Shown piece after piece: positions 51,101 to 62,987 of a DNA stretch of 64,000 bases. Origin of the DNA: Gnetum montanum. Taxonomy: Eukaryota > Streptophyta > Gnetopsida > Gnetales > Gnetaceae. The notes under the pieces were generated by a model. That model did not search any database. It was not told the DNA's origin and was given only the letters and a program-made list of their open reading frames with translations. Position 1 is the first letter of the stretch. Each line of letters opens with the position of its first letter. The translations under genes were made by a program, and so were the position numbers. Location: positions 52,310 through 116,309 of the forward strand of contig MNCI01036173.1 of assembly GCA_015680685.1 (NCBI GenBank). The letters run 5' to 3'.

Positions 51101-51200
51101 TCCATATCTATGGACAATGGTTTTAGCTCGAGGGGCTCTTGCTTAAATTTCTTAGGGATTTCCTACTTCCCCTAGTTGTTGTTTTCAAGGTTAAGACTTG
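48180..51200 (-). pseudogene. Element C pol relic: RT, RNase H and integrase
   Basis: Pre-RT and RT (50254-51117): PIADSEWVSPLVIVPKKGGK, DGYSGYNQIQIAPEDQAKTT and FMDDFSTYGANFDQAL, with the catalytic pair intact. RNase H 49657-50100: VFALGNFRHYVLGYKVYMHT. Integrase: HHCC domain near 49210-49420 (HEGPCGGHY, GYYWP, C..C), core 48628-49182 with [34 protein letters not shown] and the Glu of [12 protein letters not shown], so all three catalytic acids are readable. The C-terminal tail reads NLAHYFRSSPSNSIMGEMA. It is the best integrase in the window, but stops remain before and after it. Confidence 0.9.
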
Positions 51201-51900
51201 AAAGTTGGCTGTGGACTTGCTTTAATGCATCTATGCTATCGATGTAAGCACAAGTCAAACCCTCAGTTGGTTCCATGCATATGAGTGAACTACTTTCTTG
51301 ATTAGCTGTCAACCACTGGGTGTCTTCCTATCCTATGGCTACTGCATATAGGCATCTTTGTATGTTAATCACTTGTGCACACTGATTGCATGTAGGCAAT
51401 GCTAAACTTTGCACAAACCATGACCTCTACACGCAATTACACCCTATTCACTATATGCGATGCATGGAACTTTCTTCTTCTTGATCTTTCTGAATGTATT
51501 TTCCTTTGATATTTCTAGGGAAAGATCATGGATTCCTAGGCGTCGATCGTGCTTAGCCATGCTCTTCCCATTATGATTGGAAAGTCCCCCTTACTGTTGT
51601 TTACCTAAATCACTAGAAAGTCAGCTGGATACGACCACCCACAAATAGTGGTAACAATGTCTTCCACCAATCCCAATGGAACAATGATGGACTGGTCGGC
51701 CAACTCTAGATGGATGTTGCTCTTTTTTAATGGAGGCAGGTTCTAGGCCTTGTACATTTCTTGAGAAATCAAGTTGGCACCGGAACCTAAATCCAAACGA
51801 GCCTTGCACGGTTCATTTCCAGCAATTTGTAAATATATCAAAGGACTCCTAGGATCAAAGAATTTTTTGGGAAGATGGCCAGCTTTGATCCAATCAGTGA
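51201..51900 (-). pseudogene. Element C protease relic
   Basis: The active site segment RLDLGSGANLISQEMYKA lies at about 51746-51796 at the end of a long open frame (51743-52321). The downstream LPPLKK..I.LELADQS segment follows in a broken frame. Gag and protease share one frame here. Confidence 0.8.
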
Positions 51901-54447
51901 CAGCATGTGTTAGCATGATCGTATGCATTGAGTGTGGTGATTGGGTTAAAGGGGGCTCTGAAGTTTTAATTGATACTGAGGCATCTAAGGAATCAGTAGC
52001 TTGTGATTGCAAGGGCTTGGTTGGACTGTTGGTTGTAAAGAAAGGTCTTTTCTTCATATGGTTGTTGGATCCAATAGTAGGTTGAGAGTTAACAGCCCTC
52101 GTGGCGTTACGTTGCTGCAGTTGGGTAGGGATTTCACCTTGCATCGCAAGAGCAGGTGGTAGTGGAGCTATTAATGGAAGAGATGTGGCTAGATGAGAAT
52201 GATGATATGCTTGCAGAATATCGCCTCTAGAAGAGGGAGTCCCATAATACTCGTGGGCTTGGTAGTAAGGTTGAGGAGTGACATGATCAGTAGAGTCATG
52301 TGAGAAGATTGGTTGTTGCACGTAATATCCATACGGGTTAGGTTATTGGTAAGGATACTGTTGCCTTGGTGGTGGCATTCCCCATGATTGTGGGTGCTAC
52401 CACTATTGATATTACTCAATTGGTTGTGGTGGAGTTTCATTGGGATAATATGTTAAGGGTTGGTGGAACTGCCTTGGGTTACCTTGAGGATAAGGTAACC
52501 TTTGGGGTGTTTGCCTTTTGTTTAATCATGGGTTGAGTGCATACACCCCAGACTCTTGCAAATGTGAGATTATAGGGCAACATCCCTTAGGATGGTCATA
52601 TTGACATATCTCACATCCACTATCATTGTTTGTTTTTGAATCCACAACCTCTTCAATGATGGCAACTTTGCCCTTACCCTTGCTACATGCATGTCTAGCC
52701 TCTTTCTTTTTTCTTTCCTCACTACCTTGCTCTCTAGACTCCTCTACTATTTTAAGAATAGTTTGAAATCTATTATCTAGGGAATCCCACATTTGTTCTA
52801 CTTTTGCTAAAACTTCTGATGTCATCTTTTGGATAGGCAAAGTTTTCCTATTCACCATCTCTTCAAGTGGTGACTCTTCTTCATCCTTACAAAATCTTAC
52901 TCCCTCTTCCGAAGGTAAGGATCTCTATTATACTCTTTCACACTTTTTCTCTTTCATAGCTCACCTTATTCCTTAGCAATTTGCTCCAATAGTCTTTGAA
53001 TTTGATGGGACCTAAGCTTGAATAGTCTCCCTTGGGCATAAGTCCCAAGGGTTCTTCTTGTTTCATGCCTAAGTCCATCCACGAGATGGTGCAGTCTATC
53101 CTTTTGCGAATAAGCATGGCTAGGACAACGATGTAACAATGCATAGTATCGGCCCATGGCAGCATCCAATGGTTCATGTTCTCCTTGTTTCTAGCCTTGG
53201 ATTTGCTTTCGCAAGTTAGACACTCAAGAGTATGTTTGGTACTTATCATTAAATAGTTCTAATAAAGTACTCCACCTACAAATGGATTCTAGTTCTAAAG
53301 ACCAGTACTAGCTTTCCACTTCTTTAACTAATGTCCGTGGGAACAACTTAAGTTTTTGCCTTTCATTCTCTATGTTCTGTAAGGCACATGCATCATGGAA
53401 TGCTTGTAAATGATTCTAAGGGTCAACGTTGTATCCTCCTTCAAATCATGGGATGTTGTTCATATCTAATCTCTTGATCCTACTATCTTTATGGTGCCTT
53501 GTTGGAATTCTAATAGCCTTAGTTATGTCTAACATACTTCAAGTAGCGAGTAGGGGTTCATTGTGATCATCTCGTCCATGGATTCTATGATGCCTACGTT
53601 GTTCCCTACTCTCCCTTCTTCTATGTTGTGACTCTCTAGAGTGCCCTCGTCCCCTCTCTTGGTTGTTTCGTCTATGACTTCCACTTTGCCCACCTTTATC
53701 CCCATGGTCTTTTTCCTTATGACTGCATCCAAATATTGAAGGAGAGGATGAAGGAGATTATGAAGGTGAAGAAGAAGGAGATTCATCACCATGATGGTGC
53801 CTGCTACCTTCTCTTCGGTGGTCATGGCCTCGATCACAATTGCGATTAGAATGTCCACCTCTATCATGTGTCCATGTTCCTTTTTCAGACCCTTTGTGCC
53901 CATAGGTATCAAAACCTAGGTTATGAATAGTGGAATGAATGTTCTAATACACAACCCATTGGCCACAGTCAAGGGGAGGAACATCTTTGTGTGGGCGACT
54001 ACCTAAGGTAAGTTCACCATCCTCATTTTCGCTTAAGGCATGTGGGATATCCTAGGACCACTTACCCTACAAAGACTTATGATGTCTCTCCTGTTGCAAG
54101 TCCCTTTGACGTTGTGCCTTTGTGGGACTGTATTCTCTTGAGTCATGGTCTTGCACAATATATTCTGCGTGTAAGTGTGGCATGCCAATTCATGTGAGAA
54201 CACGAAGAAGCATGCTTGGGACTGAATGATTGGGAGGTAACACTATGTTACCCTCTAAGTCTCACCAACACAATTGTTCATCTTGATGGAGGATAAAGCT
54301 AAAGTCTGGTATATACTTATCGAGATGAATATATACCACTCGAACTTGTTGAGGGACTGGCAGATCAACATCATGTGTATTACATCGCTGATTGTTTCCT
54401 GTTTTAGACCTAGGCAGTGAGACTCTTTCATATAAAGAAGGAGACAT
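51901..54447 (-). pseudogene. Element C gag relic
   Basis: The start is taken at 54447 (MSPSLYERVSLPRSK), about 115 bases inside the primer site; B has the same start context at 56460. A basic Arg/His/Ser region (about 53529-53912 read in the gag frame) precedes the capsid-like part with NHLQAFHDACALQN, LLELFNDKYQTYS and MGRYYALLHRCPSHAYS (52966-53450). A coiled segment and CEICQYDHPKGCC lie in 52526-52858, and a Pro/His/Gln-rich tail leads into protease. Five or more stops interrupt it. Confidence 0.85.
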
Positions 54448-54563
54448 ACTTGTCTATTTAGTGTGTAATGTATTCTTGTTTATTATTTTCTCAATCAACC
54501 CTAAGGGTTCATTCCAATGATGTGAATAATTTCCTAAGTTCTAATTAGCGCACAAACAACTAA

Positions 54564-54582
54564 GTCCCCGGCAACGGTGCCA
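54564..54582 (-). other. Element C primer-binding site, tRNA-Asp
   Basis: The plus strand reads GTCCCCGGCAACGGTGCCA, identical to the 3' end of plant tRNA-Asp from CCCC onward but for one transition (GCGCCA). It lies one base from the LTR. Confidence 0.88.
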
Positions 54583-54583
54583 A

Positions 54584-55389
54584 TGATGAGTGGCGAGGTA
54601 CCCCTAAACTCAACCATATGAATACGTGTGTTTCATGCACAATCTAGTTGAATTCCAAGGACTAAGTGCTTATGCACCCTTGTGGAACAAGGACGGGTTG
54701 GTTGATCGTTGTCTTCCCAAGCTTACCTGTAAGTCATGATTGTATAGTTAAGTAAGCTTGAGGCATATGATTTTTATAGCTTTTATGTTTTTATGTCCTA
54801 CACTAGTAGGGAAGGAGAGAGGTAACTAAGTGACTAATTTAACTTAACTACTCATTAACTAAGTTCTTACTAATCCTAACACCAGCATCTATTCCCGCTT
54901 GCCGTACACATCCTTAACCAGTGCAACACTGTTGGGATTACCAAATGCTAATCGTTACTGGGTTACCAAGCATTACATGCATGCTTGAAGTGGTTGTGCT
55001 TGTGTAATTTAACAATTTGCTTAATTGATCAAAATGAATTGTTGTGCTAATAATAGAAATGTAAATTGCATAAAATAAAATAAATGCGTAAGAAAACAAA
55101 TCTCAAGTGCTGCAGGGATGAAGCAAAGAGCTTGTCTTTATTGCTTTACACAATGTGTGCTCAAGTACACAATGCTTGAATAAAGATCCATCCACACTTA
55201 GACCTCCTATTTCAGGCACTTGGAAAATACTCTAGCTTTCAAACAAACTACAAGTGTTTTGTTACTTGACTACTAAAAGACTTTTTTCAACTCTGTGCCT
55301 AGGCACTGTATTTATAGGCTTGGGAGCAACTACTCTAATAATTAGAATAACTACTAGAGTAACTGCTAGAGTAACCTGCTCTCATCAGC
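54584..55389 (-). repeat. Element C 5' LTR
   Basis: 806 bases, TGATGAGTGGCGAG to CTCTCATCA. Minus-strand TATA box (CTATAAATAC) at about 55308-55318. Confidence 0.93.
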
Positions 55390-56460
55390 AAGGCACATGC
55401 ATCGTGAAATGCTTGTAGGTGGTTTTGAGGATCATCTTTGTATCCCCCTTCAAATCAAGGGATGTTATTCATGTCTAATCATTTGATCCTACTATCCTTC
55501 TGGTGCCTTGTTGGGATCCTAACAACCTCAATTATATCTAGCATACTTCGGGTAGCGAGTAGGGGTTCATCGTGATTGTACTATCTATGGTGTCTATGAT
55601 GCCTATGTTGTTCCCTACTCTCCCTTCTTTTGTGATGTGTTTCTCTAGAATGCCCTCGTTCCCTTTCTCGACTATTTTGTCTATGATCATTGTTTTGCTT
55701 ACCATTGTCCTCATGATTTTTCCCTTTACAACTAACTGTGTGTTGATCTCAAAGGAGAGGGGGAAGGAGATGATGAAGGTGAAGAGGAAGGAGGACTGGC
55801 ACTGTGATAGTGTTTGTCACTTTCTCTTTGGTGGTTGCAGCCTCGGTCATGGTTACTATTAGAATGTCCGTCGTTGTCATGTGTTCATGTTCCTTTTTCA
55901 AATCCTTTGTGTCCATTGGTATCAGAGCCTAGGTTATGAACAGTTGAGTGAAGATTCTGATACACAAATCCTTTACTGAAGTCAATGAGAGGAACATCGT
56001 TATGTGGAAAACCTCTTGAGGCAGGTTCACCACCCTCGTTTTCACTTATGACATACAGGACATCCTAAGACCGCTTTTCCTTCATAGATTTGTAATGTCT
56101 CTCCTATTGTAGGTTCCTTTGATGTTGTGCCTTTGTGGGTTGATAATCTCTCAAATCTTGTTCATGCACAACGTACTCTAATTGTAAGTGCTACATACCA
56201 ATTCGTGTGAGAGCATGAAGAAGCATGCTTGGGATTGAGCGATCAGGGGGTGGTAACACTATGTTACCTTCTAAATCCTACTAATGCAATTGTTCATCCT
56301 AGTGAAGGATAAAGGTAAAGTCTTGTATATACTCATCAAGATGAATGTATACTAGGCGAAATTGTTGGGGTACTAATGGATTATCCTGTATACTCTACCT
56401 TCGATTGTTCATGGTGGTAGACCTAGGCAGTGAAGCATTCTCATAAGAAGAAGGAGACAT
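55390..56460 (-). pseudogene. Element B gag relic, N-terminal part
   Basis: Continues the gag broken at 45656. The start at 56460 reads MSPSSYENASLPRS. Downstream blocks align with C's gag at 53380-54447, including the basic region, here also frame-shifted. Confidence 0.82.
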
Positions 56461-56577
56461 GATTGTTGATTCAGTGTGCAATACTCTCTTTTCGATGATT
56501 GCAGGATAACCAATCCTAAGGGTTCGTTTCAACGATGGGAGGATTTTGTAAGTTCTAATTAGTGCATAAACAACAAA

Positions 56578-56596
56578 GTCCTTGACAACAGTGTCA
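56578..56596 (-). other. Element B primer-binding site (decayed tRNA-Asp)
   Basis: GTCCTTGACAACAGTGTCA on the plus strand aligns base for base with C's site with five transitions. Confidence 0.75.
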
Positions 56597-56597
56597 A

Positions 56598-57453
56598 TGA
56601 TGAGCAGCGAGGTATCCCTATGCTCAACCATACGAATATGAGTGTTCACACGTGATTTGGTTGAACTCCAAGGACTAAGTGCTTATGTGCCTTTATAGAA
56701 CAAGGATGGGTTAGGTAGTTGTTGTCTTCCCAAGCTTACTTGTAAGGTACAATTGTATGGTTAAGTAAACTTGAGGTATATGATTTTTATGCTCTTTTTA
56801 TGTTTTATATTCATGGTGCTTCAAGTGAAGAAATGAAAGAAATAAATTAATAACTAAATCAATTTGGCTAATCAACTAGGCTCTAACTAGTCCTAACACC
56901 AGCATTCGTTCCCACTTGCTGGACACATCCTGAACCAGTGTAACACTACTGGGATTACCAAACACTAGTCGTTACTAGGTTACCAAGTGTTCCACATATG
57001 CTTGAAGTCGTCATACTGAGTGTACTTACTTATGGAAAATTAATAATTCTCTAAAAACAATCATCAATTAACTAATGAAAGCATTAAATAACTGTAAATA
57101 ACATTAAATGCAATAAATAAGCTATTTTGAAAGTTGCAAGGTTTATCACAAAGTTCATCTTTATTTCCGGACATAAGGTGTGCTTACGTACACAATGCTT
57201 GAATAAAGATCCATTCACTTTATGACTCCTATTGTGGACACTCAGAAATAATTCTAAATCTGGAAAAGGAAAACTGCAAGAGTTTGGGTAAGGGACTAAG
57301 AAACTAACTATCCAATCCAAGTGTCACCATCTCTTATTTATAGGCAATGAGACAAATTCCGATATCATATATCTGATATCGCTTGGGAGGATCCGATATC
57401 GCGGACCTGATATTGGGGATTCGATATCATGGACCCGATATCGCGACTCATCA
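56598..57453 (-). repeat. Element B 5' LTR
   Basis: 856 bases, TGATGAGCAGCGAG to CGACTCATCA. TATA box on the minus strand at 57334-57344. Five exact and one near GATATC palindromes lie between 57359 and 57446, just upstream of the TATA box in the direction of transcription. Confidence 0.92.
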
Positions 57454-58250
57454 GTATGGTTGTGGAGGGAGGGGGGTGAAGGTAATGGGGGAAGGAAAGG
57501 TGCTTTGACACATCCCTTGCTAGGCCTAGATTGGATATCTCTATTGGTAGTGTGATTAGGGTTAGCTTGGGTTGCATTGATGGGCCTTTGTTGATGCCTA
57601 GGTACTAATGGACCCCCTTCGTTCCCATGAGAAAATTATAAATACCTAAGGTAAGTTCTTTCACATAACAATTTCATACTTAGACATTTTCTTGGAGCTT
57701 GTGACATCAAGTTGTGTGAAGAGCTCTTCCTCACTTAGATAAGGTGATTTCCTTCACTGTTTTATGTGTGTTTTGAGTTGTTGATTTCATAAGTGCGGCT
57801 AGATTTTGTCTGAGTGCTACTATGCTTACGTAGCCTAGAATCATTTGGTTGATGCAGAGTCTAGTGTTTGTGTGATGAATAAAGCTTATGTTTTATGCCT
57901 TAAACATTAAAACATTAGAAATAGTCATAAAGCATTAAAACCATAAACATAGTTATTTAATTCTCATTTTCATAAGTTATGATGATTCTACCTTACCCAA
58001 GAAGGTTATAACTATATGGCATGGTGTTAGGCCATCAAGGTTGTGACTAAGAGCCACTCTTATTGCATTTCGTGTGCTTGTCCCTTGAGGGATTGTGACA
58101 TGTGTGAGTGTGTGTGAGCATTGCGCCTATTCCCAAGAGGGATTGCAATGCATGTGTGTTTAGTATTGTTTTGTTCTTTATAATTATATAAAATCCATAA
58201 AAATCATAAATATTCTTTTTATCTTTTCTGCTATGGTAACACAGGTTTGA
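57454..58250 (+). repeat. Element F 3' LTR, second part (inferred)
   Basis: Directly follows B's target duplication. It has LTR-like traits on the plus strand: a TATA box TTATAAATACC at about 57636, and AATAAA at about 57878. The outer end is placed loosely at the CA near 58244. It is assigned to F by position only. Confidence 0.45.
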
Positions 58251-59130
58251 ACTATATTATAATATCTTTTACATTTCTTAAACATAACAATATACATAAG
58301 CGTTCTTGGCAATAGATTCAACATTGTCTTTGAACCTTATGACCAGATTGCACTGCAATTTGAATGATATATTTCTTTAGTCCAAAATCGGTAGGACACT
58401 TATCAACTGTGCTCTCCTTGCCTGATATCAATCACTCAAAGTTTGAAAGTGTGTCTTGTGTTAAGAAAAGAAAGAAACATAGGCGACGACAACTAATAAA
58501 TCAATTAAAATTTGTATTTGCATGTATATGACCAAAGGCTACATAAAATTATTTAAGATCTAGAAGGTTTGTTTTTAGAAAAACTTAAACATGTTGACCA
58601 TCTAAGGTTATATAGAAAGCTCTAGAGTGAAAAATGTTGGTTGTTTTTGTTATTTTGTCTATTCTTGTCTTCATCTACTTAGTGGGAAAGCCTTTTTGAG
58701 CCAAAAATTAAAGTATAGGTATTGGAACCCTAAAAGAATTGTCATATAGTTCAATTAGAACTTTTATAATGTAATATAGTTTAGTTAGAACTTTTATAGG
58801 AATTTGATTGATAAATTCTACTAACACCATCTTATAAACCCTTTGTAGTCTTTTTACCTTTTAAATTTTTGAGAACAGAATTTGTAATACCTTTTTGTAC
58901 TATGCCAAGAGCCAACTAGTCCAAATGAGTGCACTCATCTTCCCTCATGCTTGGAGATGAGTGCACTCATCTTCCCTCATGCTTGGAGACTTGATTTCGT
59001 TGATGTAAGCATCTTGCTTCTTTTTGACCAAGAGATCTTCTATTTGGACCTTCTAAAGATATAGATCATAGTTGCTGCCATCAAATTTTTCTATTTTAAT
59101 TGTAATATATAGTTCAATTAGAACTTTTAT
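58251..59130. other. Low-copy AT-rich stretch upstream of the host gene
   Basis: No coding signal. It holds a direct tandem duplication at 58925-58988 and several copies of a TAGTTCAATTAGAACTTTTATA segment (58748, 58778 and 59110). Confidence 0.5.
58925..58988. repeat. Two exact 32-base tandem copies
   Basis: The unit begins ATGAGTGCACTCATCTTCCC and ends CTTGGAG; both copies are identical, and each contains the palindrome GAGTGCACTC. Confidence 0.9.
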
Positions 59131-59235
59131 AATTCAACATTACCCACTAGAAACCTGCAACTTCGAAGTTTCAAATTAAGAAATCTTATGAGTAGAGCAA
59201 CACCTATCTTATGAGTCGAGCAACACCTCATCGTT
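59131..59235 (-). repeat. Decayed tRNA-derived SINE-like sequence
   Basis: On the minus strand a GAGGTGTTGCTCTACTCATAAG segment followed by GCAGGTTTCTAGTGG resembles A and B boxes of a tRNA. It aligns loosely with 63733-63803. The A-box part is duplicated (59190-59205 and 59214-59229). Confidence 0.4.
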
Positions 59236-59392
59236 CAAATTAGAGTATTTTGCAAAAATTGACAGCGTCTGTGTTGGACGTTCTGTGGCATTTGCAGTGA
59301 CGTGAAATTTATTCTCCGATTGAGAGTTCGATCCGGCGCGTATTGTCCAAAACTCTGAAGTTCTGTAACCAAAGAAAGATTCGGCAGCAGCC

Positions 59393-59815
59393 ATGAATTC
59401 AGAGACATTCAGTTTAGTGGTTGTCTTAGCGCTATTATGGATGTTGAATGTGGCATCTGCCTCATATAGGCCCGGCGACGTTGTTCCAATGAGTAGGATG
59501 GGTCAATATCACTCCGTATGTGCCGTTTTCTCTATTGCTGGAAGTGCGTTGTTTATGTTTCCCTTTACCTAACATTAATTCGAAATTTATCTTTGCGTTA
59601 CAAACCAGATGAGAACTCCATGGCATGATGTTCTTGGGCATCATTGTCCCATCTTTGCGGTCAACAGAGAGGTCTTTATTATTTATGGCTGGGTGAATTC
59701 TCCCAATTTGATTCCAGCAATGTTCTTTGTTTAAATTAGACGTAATTTATTATATTCAGGTGCTGCTGCCCATTCCGAAGCCTGTAGGATACACAGGAGC
59801 CGATCCTTACAAGAT
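59393..59815 (+). CDS. Host gene, first three exons: conserved secretory-pathway protein of unknown function (partial)
   Basis: Exons 59393-59515, 59609-59671 and 59760-59815 join in frame with GT-AG introns of 93 and 88 bases. Exon 1 starts with a hydrophobic signal peptide (about residues 6-23: FSLVVVLALLWMLNVASA) followed by YRPGDVVPMSRMGQYHS. Exon 2 reads HDVLGHHCPIFAVNRE and exon 3 reads VLLPIPKPVGYTGADPYK. These strings recall a conserved plant family of small secreted or endomembrane proteins that I cannot name safely. No stop or frameshift is seen, and the base composition is richer in GC than the surroundings. The last donor (GTAAGC at 59816) opens an intron that must continue beyond the LINE; later exons are not found in the window. 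Confidence 0.8.
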
Positions 59816-60589
59816 GTAAGCATATTTCGCCCTTGTTTCTTTTTATTTAAGTGTTTATTGTGGCCTGAGCTTTGCCATTTGTTTCCAGCTTTTGATTTTC
59901 AAACATTATTAGAATGAAATCTCCGTCGTTTGTATTATTATTGTTTTAAGAAAGTTATGCGAACTTAAATTGCGTTAAATTGTACAATTGTGCAAATTAC
60001 ACCTCTTTCTCAGGGCACAGGCACGGATTTATGTGAGCAAGCATCATATAATCTTCGTTGAATATTCTAGACTAGAGAATGCTAGAAGCATCAAATGTTT
60101 TGAGGGGGTAAAGAATTACTTGAATATGGTCATCACCCTTTGTATTTTATGTTCTATTAACAAATAGCCTTTTTTATTTATGCTATTAACAGATACACAG
60201 CCTATTAAATATTCCAAGAGGCAAAATCACTTTAGAATAATGATTTAAATGAAGAAATTTCAAACTGAAATTCAAAAGATTTAGAATGCAAATGTAAGTT
60301 TTTGAAAAACTTAACTTACAACTGTTTCCAAAGGTAACAATGGTTTGAAGGGTATAGGATAGCTAGAATTTTGTTAAAGACTCAGAAGTCACTAGAGACT
60401 ATCAAGTTATATAAAAATCTAATTTGGACTAAAAAGAAAGAATTTATTAGACAATGGAGAAACTAGTTTATTGTAAATGATCAAGAAAGATCTTAGATGT
60501 TTTTGACATTTAATTCAAAGCTAGAGTAGAATAGACTATCATTTCTATTACAAAGATATTGAAAATTTTTATCAAGCTTTGTTTAATAG
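59816..60589 (+). other. Start of intron 3 of the host gene
   Basis: AT-rich sequence without a coding signal. I found no candidate for exon 4 in it. Confidence 0.5.
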
Positions 60590-62500
60590 CAATGACAAAA
60601 TGGAAGAGTTTCCTAAGAGTGATAATCCACTGTTCATTTCGTTTAATGATATAATGTATGGGATAAAAAGATTGATATAAAAAAAGCCACTGATGGAAAC
60701 TTGTATAGTGAGCTGCTTAAAAAGGGATGGGCCATTGGTATGGAATGCCATCTAGAGGAAGCTAAATTTAGCTATGTAAATGGGGCTAGAAAAGGAATGG
60801 TGCATCTATAAGGTAATTACATTTTTTTACTTTTAAGAAGGGGAACAAGATTTAAATAATTATGGACTGATTGTAATTAACAATATTCTTGCCAAGCTTT
60901 TGGGTACGGCTATAGAATCTATGCTTGGAAGATGGGCTGAAGAGAATAAGTTACATGAAATTTTATATGCAAAATTTAGGTGACAACATTCTATATTATA
61001 CTATCTTATCACTTTAAGATATCTTATTGATAGAGCAACATGTTAAAAAAAAACATTTATTTTTGATGATTTGGTCATTCCAAGCAAGTTATGGAGGTGC
61101 TTGGAACATTTAGGAGTTCCCAACATATTGTTATATGCCATCCAAAAACTTTACAAAGAGATATGCATTTAGTTTACAATTGGGAAGTAAAGAATATAGT
61201 TTTATTGGTGTAAAACAAAGATTTTCTCTTCCTTTTTTATTTAATTTTGTTTAGGCCTTTTATTGATGAACTTGAAGAGTGGATACATAACATACCAACT
61301 CATTTTGCAGCTACAATTGGAATAGTTATGTTAGGCTTTTAATTTCAAACTCAATGGAAGTGTTGCAACAAATATTTAGTACTCTTGATAACTTTTGATA
61401 GCATCCAGGAATAAAATTTAATGTACAGAAAATTAAAATCATGATTTGTGACATATGTAATAAGACATTACAATTTCACTCTAAGATATTAATATGTGGA
61501 TGTAGCCTTCCTTTATAAATATCTTGGCCTAGAATGCGCTTGCAATTACAAATGGGATCAATGTATTGCTTTGATTTACCAATGGTATGAAAGCCTTATT
61601 TGTCTTAAAAAGAAAATGTAAGAAGGAATCTATTCTAGCATGGGCATGGGATGTTTGAAAGCGTCTTTGCCATACCATTGGCCAACCAAATATTCTTTAT
61701 GGGCGTGTTGTATAAAGTCATTATCTAGCAAATAAATATTGAAAATATATAAAAGAAATTTAGAAGCTTTTCTTGCTTGATGAATTCAAAGTGAAGAGAT
61801 AGACATGATATATTATGTTTCTTGAAGTAGAGATGATGCTCATAGAAGTTGAAGCTATTTGTTAGTGTATGGCCTATACTCTAACCTTTCTGAATTTTTA
61901 TTAGATAAATATTTCAAAGAGATGATGCCGACAACTCAAGATAAAAGATGGTTTCCCAAAGAAGCTTTATTACTTAATAAATGGAATATTCAACATCATA
62001 TTTCTTATTTTAATCATAAGTAGGTTTGCAAAATGGTGAAACAAATAGTATTTAAAAAACTTTGGGGAAGTGTAGAAGGAAATAAACATTTTTGTTGCAA
62101 TAATATAGGGGAGGCCTTAATTCAAAGGCAAATTATTTATTTGCTGTTATTTTTTTTATCATTTGTGATGGAGAATAAGATCATGAATGAGATCTTATTA
62201 TCTAAAAGTTGAAATAGCTAGATGGCTCAAAATTCATTGTGAAGATTGAATATGTTAATTGTGTAGTAAAATAGCATTGAAGATGAACACCATATTTTCC
62301 TACAATGTCCTACGTTTGAGCACATTAGACATAAGTGGGATATTATAGTTACAAATTTGGTTGACTTATCAAATAGTACCAAGAACATTTTGTTATTTTC
62401 TTAATGGTGTTTTTAAAACTCATAGCATGTACATTTTTATTGTCCAATGGATCCAAAGGGTTTATGGACATAATAAAATTTTAGTTTCACATTACAATTC
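60590..62500 (+). mobile_element. LINE (non-LTR retrotransposon) relic
   Basis: In shifting plus-strand frames the RT blocks are readable: ILAKLLGTAIESMLGRWAEE (about 60890-60945), FIFDDLVIPSKLWRCLEHLG (about 61055-61115), LLYAIQKLYKEI, FRPFIDELEEWIH (about 61251-61289) and KYLGLECACNYKW (about 61518). The C-terminal zinc segment near 62275-62335 reads IEDEHHIFLQCPTFEHIRH. Order and spacing match L1-type plant LINEs. It lies in the sense direction inside the host gene's intron and is riddled with stops. Confidence 0.82.
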
Positions 62501-62987
62501 ATAGTGTATTTTTATTAATTATGATTCTTACTTGTATCAATTATGAGGATTGTATTTGGGATATTTATCATCATTGTTATCATCTTAGTCTTATACCAAC
62601 TACATGCGGCTATTTTATGCATTGTGTTATGCAATTCACCTTTGTGAAGAGCCAAATTATGTTAATTTCCAAATCTTGATTATTTTTTTAAGTTTTCTAT
62701 ATTATGTATGTTTTGGTCTTTCTCTTTATTGTTTAATTCTACTTGAATCAAATAACCTCTTCTAATAGGTGCACTTTGATTTTCTTTGCATATGACAAAA
62801 CTGTTTGAGACAACTTTCTTTTATTTTTCACCTATGGTGCCACCCTTAACCTTCCTTTAATAAGAGGATTATTAATTCTATTTTTTGAAGCATCCAACAT
62901 AGAACTTAGTATTCTCATTTCTGCCATATTCACACATTATTTTTGTGTTTTGATTACCCAACATATTGCACATATAGAATTGGAGGT
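62501..62987. other. AT-rich stretch after the LINE
   Basis: No gene seen. The LINE's 3' end is not marked by a clear poly(A) tail. Confidence 0.4.

Larger units (their letters stand above)
45657..55389 (-). mobile_element. Element C: full-length Athila-like retrotransposon nested in element B
   Basis: 3' LTR 45657-46300, 5' LTR 54584-55389, total 9,733 bases. Flanks TCAAG (45652-45656) and GCAAG (55390-55394) differ by one base. Joining the two sides restores the gag sequence seen uninterrupted in A (near 6040) and C itself (near 53380). C is therefore younger than B. Confidence 0.95.
37710..57453 (-). mobile_element. Element B: Athila-like retrotransposon, split by element C
   Basis: Its 3' LTR is 37710-38537 and its 5' LTR 56598-57453, both TGATGAG...CTCATCA. 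The five-base flanks are GTGTG (37705-37709) and GTATG (57454-57458), one transition apart. Gag stops at 45656 and resumes at 55390 after element C. Without C the element is about 10.0 kb. Pol and gag are in gypsy order on the minus strand and heavily mutated. Confidence 0.93.

Noticed and set aside
59209-59394. Minus-strand 61-residue frame before the host gene
   Set aside because: It covers the 5' leader of the plus-strand gene, lacks conserved blocks and ends at the ATG by chance.
60001-60060. Fourth exon of the host gene after the CAG at 60014
   Set aside because: The sequence after this acceptor-like site does not continue the conserved protein and soon meets stops.
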